A stretch of 64,000 nucleotides of DNA from Sphingomonadaceae bacterium PASS1 (lineage in GTDB: Bacteria; Pseudomonadota; Alphaproteobacteria; Sphingomonadales; Sphingomonadaceae). Below are positions 59,659-64,000 of the stretch, in pieces. The stretch spans positions 1-64,000 of the forward strand of contig NKIR01000006.1 of assembly GCA_002255985.1 (NCBI GenBank), written 5' to 3'. The stretch's first letter is position 1. Every line of letters starts with the position of its first letter. Below the pieces are notes generated by a model, which saw only the letters and a list, made by a program, of their open reading frames with translations, did not search any database and was not told the origin of the DNA. The position numbers and the translations under genes were made by a program.

Positions 59659-61590
59659 ATGATGGCAGAGGCAGGACTTGCCGCTTTGTGGCTGGCCGCT
59701 GCAATGGCGCTGCTTCAACTTGTGGGCGGCATGACATTGTTGCGCGGCGGCGCAGGGCAGCTTGTGCCGCTCATCAAGCCTGCGGCTTATGTCCAAGGTG
59801 CTTTATGTGCCTTTGCGTTTCTCGCGCTGATGTGGCTGTTCTACGTAACCGACCTGTCGGTGTTGCTGGTCGCTAGCAATAGCCACATTGATAAACCGCT
59901 GATTTTCAAGCTCGCGGGAACATGGGGCAACCATGAAGGCTCGATGCTGCTGTGGGTATCGGTTTTGTCGGTGTCCGGCGCTGCGATTGCGCTGCTGGAA
60001 AAGCGGATTGAGTCCAGAACGCTAAATGCCACGTTGGCGGTGCAGGCATTCATTGCCCTTGGTTTTTTTGCGTTTCTTTTGTTCGCATCTAATCCGTTTG
60101 AGCGCCTTGTGCCTGCACCTGTTGAAGGGAATGGACTGAATCCATTGCTTCAGGATGTCGGCCTCGCGTTCCATCCGCCGACTTTATATTTCGGTTATGT
60201 TGGGCTTTCGATCGCCTTTTCTTTTGCCGTGGGTGCACTGCTGACCAATCAGGTTGGGCCAGCCTTTGCACGTGCGATGCGGCCTTGGGTGTTGGCGGCT
60301 TGGATATTCCTGACCATCGGTATCACCGCGGGTAGCTATTGGGCCTATTATGAGCTCGGCTGGGGTGGCTGGTGGTTCTGGGACCCCGTTGAAAACGCAT
60401 CGCTGCTGCCATGGCTTGCGGCGACCGCGCTTCTGCATTCGGTCAGCGTACTTGCGACCCGAAACGCTTTGCGCGCGTGGACGATCATGCTGGCGCTCGT
60501 TGCATTTGCGATGTCGATGGCGGGTACCTTTTTGGTGCGGTCGGGTATCTTGACCAGCGTTCACGCATTCGCAGTCGATCCGGAACGCGGGGCGTTCATT
60601 CTTGCGTTGATGTTGATATACACCAGCCTTGCGTTCGTGATTTTTGCTTTGCGCATTGGTTCGGTCAAGCAAGGCGAGCCGTTTCAGCTTATCAGCCGCG
60701 AAGGCGGCATTGTTGCGAACAATATCTTCCTGAGCGTTATCCTTGCCGTGGTGCTCATCGGCACGCTTTACCCGCTGGCAGCGGAGGCCATGGGTGACAA
60801 AATCTCCGTCGGCCCACCCTATTTTAACAAGGCAACGGCGCCGATTGCTGTTTTACTAATGTTGGGATTGCTGATCGGGCCAATGCTGCGCTGGCGCCGT
60901 GATGATCTTAAGCGCCTCAAATACTGGTTTATCGGTGCTGCCGCGATAGTGTTGTGGAGCGGCATCGCCGTCTGGAAATTCGCGCAGGACATCGGATTGT
61001 TCCCGTTGCTCGGAATTGCCTTGTCGTTGGCACTGGCTGTCGCCGCTTGGCTTCCCTTACGCGGCCGCAAATTGCTGCGTACGCCATTACCGGTATTCGG
61101 CATGGTCATCGCGCATTTCGGCATTGCGGTCAGCGTTTTTGGCATGGCGGCAGAGTCCGGCTTTTCATCAGAAACATTGACCGCGCTTGCCCCGGGCGAA
61201 AGCGCGCAAGTCGCTGGATGGCAAGTGAAGCTCGACGACGTCAATCCTGTTGTCGGGGACAATTGGGTTGCAGTTGAGGGCCAGATGCATGCGGTAAAAA
61301 ATGTCAATGCGTTCGTGCTTCGTCCGCAATCACGGCAGTTTTTCAAACCCGAAATGCAAACGAGTGAGGCGGCATTGCTGACGCGTTGGAATGGCCAACT
61401 TTATGCCGTCATTGCGCAGCCCGACCAAGAGGGTGATGGCCGCTGGCAAGTGCGCTTGTGGTGGAAACCCTTTGTGTCGTTCATCTGGTATGGCGGACTG
61501 CTGATCGCGGTGGGTGGCATCATTGCGCTGCTTGGCCGCATGTTCCGGCGCGCGAAAAAGCCTGCAAAAGACAAGTGGCAGACGACATGA
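59659..61590 (+). CDS. ccmF: Cytochrome c heme-lyase subunit CcmF
   Basis: A 643-residue polytopic membrane protein with the tryptophan-rich WWD heme-binding domain (WGGWWFWDPVENASLLPW) and about 14 membrane segments. With CcmH and CcmI it attaches heme to apocytochrome. It overlaps ccmG by four bases (ATGA). Its length is normal. Confidence 0.95.
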   Translation: MMAEAGLAALWLAAAMALLQLVGGMTLLRGGAGQLVPLIKPAAYVQGALCAFAFLALMWLFYVTDLSVLLVASNSHIDKPLIFKLAGTWGNHEGSMLLWVSVLSVSGAAIALLEKRIESRTLNATLAVQAFIALGFFAFLLFASNPFERLVPAPVEGNGLNPLLQDVGLAFHPPTLYFGYVGLSIAFSFAVGALLTNQVGPAFARAMRPWVLAAWIFLTIGITAGSYWAYYELGWGGWWFWDPVENASLLPWLAATALLHSVSVLATRNALRAWTIMLALVAFAMSMAGTFLVRSGILTSVHAFAVDPERGAFILALMLIYTSLAFVIFALRIGSVKQGEPFQLISREGGIVANNIFLSVILAVVLIGTLYPLAAEAMGDKISVGPPYFNKATAPIAVLLMLGLLIGPMLRWRRDDLKRLKYWFIGAAAIVLWSGIAVWKFAQDIGLFPLLGIALSLALAVAAWLPLRGRKLLRTPLPVFGMVIAHFGIAVSVFGMAAESGFSSETLTALAPGESAQVAGWQVKLDDVNPVVGDNWVAVEGQMHAVKNVNAFVLRPQSRQFFKPEMQTSEAALLTRWNGQLYAVIAQPDQEGDGRWQVRLWWKPFVSFIWYGGLLIAVGGIIALLGRMFRRAKKPAKDKWQTT

Positions 61591-62117
61591 ACCGGCCTTG
61601 GCTTCTGTGGATCCCGCTTGCGGTAGTCGCTTTTATTGGTGGTCTGGCCATTTACGGCCTAGCTGTGCCGAAAGACGAACAAGTGCATTCGGCGATGATT
61701 GGCCAAAAGCTGCCTGCATTTTCATTGCCAGCAGCAACGGCGGGAGTCGACGGCTTGGCCAGCGCCGATATGTTCGACGGCAAGCCGCGTTTGCTGAACA
61801 TTTTTGCCAGCTGGTGCATCCCGTGCAGGGCGGAAGCGCCGTATCTCGATGCCTTGAAAAAGGCAGGTGTCGAAATTGACGCGATCGCTATTCGCGACAG
61901 ACCAGAAGACGTTGCTGCATTCCTGAGCGAATTCGGCAACCCGTTTCGGCGCATTGGTTCGGACAGGGAAATGTCTGTTCAGCTTAAACTCGGTTCTTCT
62001 GGGGTTCCGGAAACTTATGTCATAAGCGGAGACGGCACGATTTTGTACCAGCATATTGGCGATATCAGGGCCGAGCACGTCCCTATGCTGATTGAAAAAC
62101 TGAACGCTGCGAAATGA
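61587..62117 (+). CDS. ccmG: Thiol:disulfide interchange protein CcmG (DsbE)
   Basis: A 176-residue membrane-anchored thioredoxin-like protein. One N-terminal helix (LWIPLAVVAFIGGLAIYGLA) is followed by a thioredoxin fold with FASWCIPCRAEAP, the reducing CxxC site, and a cis-proline in SGVPETYVI. It keeps apocytochrome CxxCH cysteines reduced. The ATG at 61587 overlaps the ccmF stop; the longer track start lies in ccmF. Confidence 0.94.
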   Translation: MNRPWLLWIPLAVVAFIGGLAIYGLAVPKDEQVHSAMIGQKLPAFSLPAATAGVDGLASADMFDGKPRLLNIFASWCIPCRAEAPYLDALKKAGVEIDAIAIRDRPEDVAAFLSEFGNPFRRIGSDREMSVQLKLGSSGVPETYVISGDGTILYQHIGDIRAEHVPMLIEKLNAAK

Positions 62118-62515
62118 GAATGCTCGCTTTCACATTCCTGATGCTTGCAACACCCGTGTTTGCGCAAGGCAGCGGCCCGACGCCTGCATTTGCGAACCGT
62201 CAGTTGCCTGATCCCGCAAAGGAAGCGGCGGCAACCAAGCTGATGCACAGCTTGCGCTGCATTCAATGCCAAGGCCAATCGATCGCCGACAGTGATGCGC
62301 ACATGGCGGGTACGATGCGCGCAGAGGTACGGCAACAAATCGCAGCGGGGCAAAAGCCCGAGGCTATTCGTGGCTGGATGATCGCGCGCTACGGTGAATG
62401 GGTCAGCTTCGAGCCCGATATGAAGGGAGCGGGGCTGTTGCTTTGGCTATCGCCCTTATTGGTCCTGATTGCGGGTATATGGCTGGCGCGCGGACTATTC
62501 CGGAGGGGCGCATGA
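62114..62515 (+). CDS. ccmH: Cytochrome c-type biogenesis protein CcmH (CycL)
   Basis: A 133-residue CcmH/NrfF family thiol-oxidoreductase with a signal peptide (FTFLMLATPVFAQ), the RCIQCQGQSIADS motif (LRCxxCQ) and a C-terminal membrane helix (LLLWLSPLLVLIAGIWLA). It handles apocytochrome cysteines before heme attachment. It is coupled at both ends by ATGA overlaps. Confidence 0.94.
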   Translation: MRMLAFTFLMLATPVFAQGSGPTPAFANRQLPDPAKEAAATKLMHSLRCIQCQGQSIADSDAHMAGTMRAEVRQQIAAGQKPEAIRGWMIARYGEWVSFEPDMKGAGLLLWLSPLLVLIAGIWLARGLFRRGA

Positions 62516-63168
62516 ACGGTTGGTTTGCACTTGGCATTTTGGCGGTACTCAGCCTAGCCATTCTCGTCTGGAATGTCAGATCGTCCAAAGGCTTGTGGCA
62601 GATTGCCGCAGCTGTCGTTCTATTGGGCATGACGGGATACGCGCTTCAGGGACGGCCCACGACGCCATCGTCTCCCGCCAAGCCACTGGCCGCAAGCGAA
62701 GTCGCCGCGACCGAGCTTGTAGACATACGGGCTGACATGGACCAAAGCTTTGGCAGCGCAAAGCGCTGGCTTGTCACCGCGGACTCATTTACCAAGCAGG
62801 GCGATTACACGCTGTCGGCATCCTATATTCAGGCAGGTTTGCGCAAAGACCCAAACAACCCCGATTTGTGGTCCGCATTAGGGTTGCAACTGATGCTTGC
62901 AAGCGAAGGCCAAATGTCGCCACCGGCGCAATTGGCATTTGATAAGGCGCGAGCAATCCGGCCAAGTTATCCTGCGCCATATTATTTCGCGGGGCTAGCG
63001 CGGCTCTTTGCCGGTGACCTCGACGGTGCCATTTTGCTCTGGGAAAAGACCATGTCACTCGCGACACCGCAAGCCAAGTGGAAGGCACGTATTGAGTCGC
63101 AACTGCAAGCGGCGAAGGCATTGCAGGCGCAGGGGGCTAATGCTCAAGCGGAAAATGCAGTTAAGTAA
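62512..63168 (+). CDS. ccmI: Cytochrome c-type biogenesis TPR protein CcmI (CycH)
   Basis: A 218-residue protein with two N-terminal membrane segments (WFALGILAVLSLAILVW) and a TPR region (about 95-200: GDYTLSASYIQAGLRKDPNN). CcmI captures apocytochrome c for the CcmFH complex. It is the last gene of the operon; the ATG at 62512 overlaps the ccmH stop. Confidence 0.9.
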   Translation: MNGWFALGILAVLSLAILVWNVRSSKGLWQIAAAVVLLGMTGYALQGRPTTPSSPAKPLAASEVAATELVDIRADMDQSFGSAKRWLVTADSFTKQGDYTLSASYIQAGLRKDPNNPDLWSALGLQLMLASEGQMSPPAQLAFDKARAIRPSYPAPYYFAGLARLFAGDLDGAILLWEKTMSLATPQAKWKARIESQLQAAKALQAQGANAQAENAVK

Positions 63169-63295
63169 TTGATATAATTTATTTTTATGGTCAACGGAAA
63201 GCTTTATTGCTTTGTTGTGAAGGGTTGGTGGCCATGCTAATGCGCCCGTCCGGACTGCCTCTACAGGCAATCGGGGCAAACGCCGGGGAAACGAA

Positions 63296-64000
63296 ATGGT
63301 TGGACCGCAAGCCGCAGACGATTTTGGTCATAGCGAGCAAGATCAACATGAAAGTCATGCCCCAAAGGGGTCGTTGCTCGCGCTGTGCGTTGGCACAGTT
63401 GGCGTTGTGTTTGGCGACATCGGGACCAGCCCGATCTATGCTTTCCGCGAAACATTCGCTGGCCATCATCCTATCACCCCCGATCCGACGCATATCAATG
63501 GCGTTCTGAGCCTTGTATTCTGGTCGATGATGATCGTTGTGACATTCAAATATGTCTTCACGATCATGAAGGCCGACAACAAGGGCGAGGGCGGAAGTCT
63601 AGCCCTTCTCGCGCTAATTAACCGACAGACCGCTGGCGCAAAATGGACCGCGCCGTTCGTGATGCTGGGTGTTTTCGCAACCGCATTATTCTACGGCGAT
63701 TCCATGATTACGCCGGCGATGTCCATCCTGTCCGCGGCGGAAGGTCTGAAATATGTCAGCCAGGGCTTTAGCGCCTGGATCCTACCCATATCGATCGTGA
63801 TTATCGGTGGACTGTTTGCGTTCCAATCGCGCGGAACGGCCAAGGTTGGCGCATGGTTTGGGCCGATAATGCTGGTCTATTTCGCGACCCTTTCCGGGTT
63901 AGGCATAATGCACCTAACGAAGATGCCGTTGATCATTTTAGATGTGATCAACCCGCTAAACGCCTTTTACTTTTTCTACGCCGATGGCTTCCGCGCATTT
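63296..64000 (+). CDS. kup: Kup-type potassium transporter (N-terminal part, cut by window end)
   Basis: The frame from ATG 63296 is open to the window end (235 codons) and so is missing from the ORF track. The start [20 protein letters not shown] is the Kup signature, followed by [13 protein letters not shown] and [19 protein letters not shown]. Several membrane helices are visible. Kup imports K+ by H+ symport. A GGGGAAA ribosome-binding site precedes the start. The C-terminal half lies outside the window. Confidence 0.92.
   Translation, partial: MVGPQAADDFGHSEQDQHESHAPKGSLLALCVGTVGVVFGDIGTSPIYAFRETFAGHHPITPDPTHINGVLSLVFWSMMIVVTFKYVFTIMKADNKGEGGSLALLALINRQTAGAKWTAPFVMLGVFATALFYGDSMITPAMSILSAAEGLKYVSQGFSAWILPISIVIIGGLFAFQSRGTAKVGAWFGPIMLVYFATLSGLGIMHLTKMPLIILDVINPLNAFYFFYADGFRAF

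Overview
The window is a 64 kb stretch of chromosome from an alphaproteobacterium, most likely a sphingomonad (order Sphingomonadales). The inference rests on gene order (miaB-phoH-ybeY-corC beside fur, mucR and tsaB-rimI), on the rpsB-tsf-pyrH-frr-uppS-cdsA-dxr-rseP-bamA-ompH-fabZ block without lpxD/lpxA, on an alphaproteobacterial MucR/Ros regulator, and on palindromic repeats of a kind I associate with sphingomonads. No species is assigned.

Layout. 1-13.9 kb is core genome. A MOSC-domain remnant is followed by a minus-strand housekeeping run: corC, ybeY, phoH, miaB, plsC, fur, mucR, rimI, tsaB, a RutE-like reductase and an Nfu-type Fe-S protein. Then come two SDR enzymes, ccmA-ccmB, a pterin dehydratase, a secreted hypothetical protein, an AlkA-like glycosylase and rlmB, ending in tRNA-Tyr. 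14.0-28.6 kb is an integrated element at the 3' end of tRNA-Tyr. It carries a P4-type tyrosine integrase, an AlpA-like regulator, a split PrimPol/DUF3987 replication pair and a large inverted repeat just after the primase. Its cargo is two minus-strand gene sets made of nuclease and modification domains. GTGTGGGCTA repeats at both ends and an imperfect copy of the tRNA 3' end at 28.61-28.64 kb mark the borders.

The most interesting part is this cargo. Module A (19.8-24.0 kb) encodes an acidic orphan protein, a Cas4-like nuclease fused to a DEDD exonuclease (DUF2779 type), a small orphan, a GIY-YIG-like protein and another orphan. Module B (25.1-28.3 kb) encodes a 783-residue protein joining an Mrr/PD-(D/E)XK-like domain, a DGQHR (DndB-like) domain and a HEPN-like RxxxxH tail, next to a Dam-family adenine methyltransferase. 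A small predicted 2H phosphoesterase lies between them. Each module is preceded by a copy of the same ~100 bp hairpin-forming repeat. Both are candidate anti-phage systems; function is inferred from domains only.

28.6-39 kb is catabolic and regulatory: gene remnants at the island border, a LacI regulator, alanine dehydrogenase divergent from an Lrp regulator, a TorF-type porin, and a cluster of two glutamine-synthetase-like ligases, a PuuB-like oxidase and a class III aminotransferase, suggesting gamma-glutamylation-based amine use. 39-64 kb returns to core functions: SRP RNA, dnaX-ybaB, lon, HU, the rpsB-to-fabZ translation and envelope block, rpmE, tRNA-His, a Leu/Phe-type dehydrogenase, the ccmCDEFGHI cytochrome c maturation operon (its ccmAB half lies 48 kb away) and the start of a Kup potassium transporter cut by the window end.
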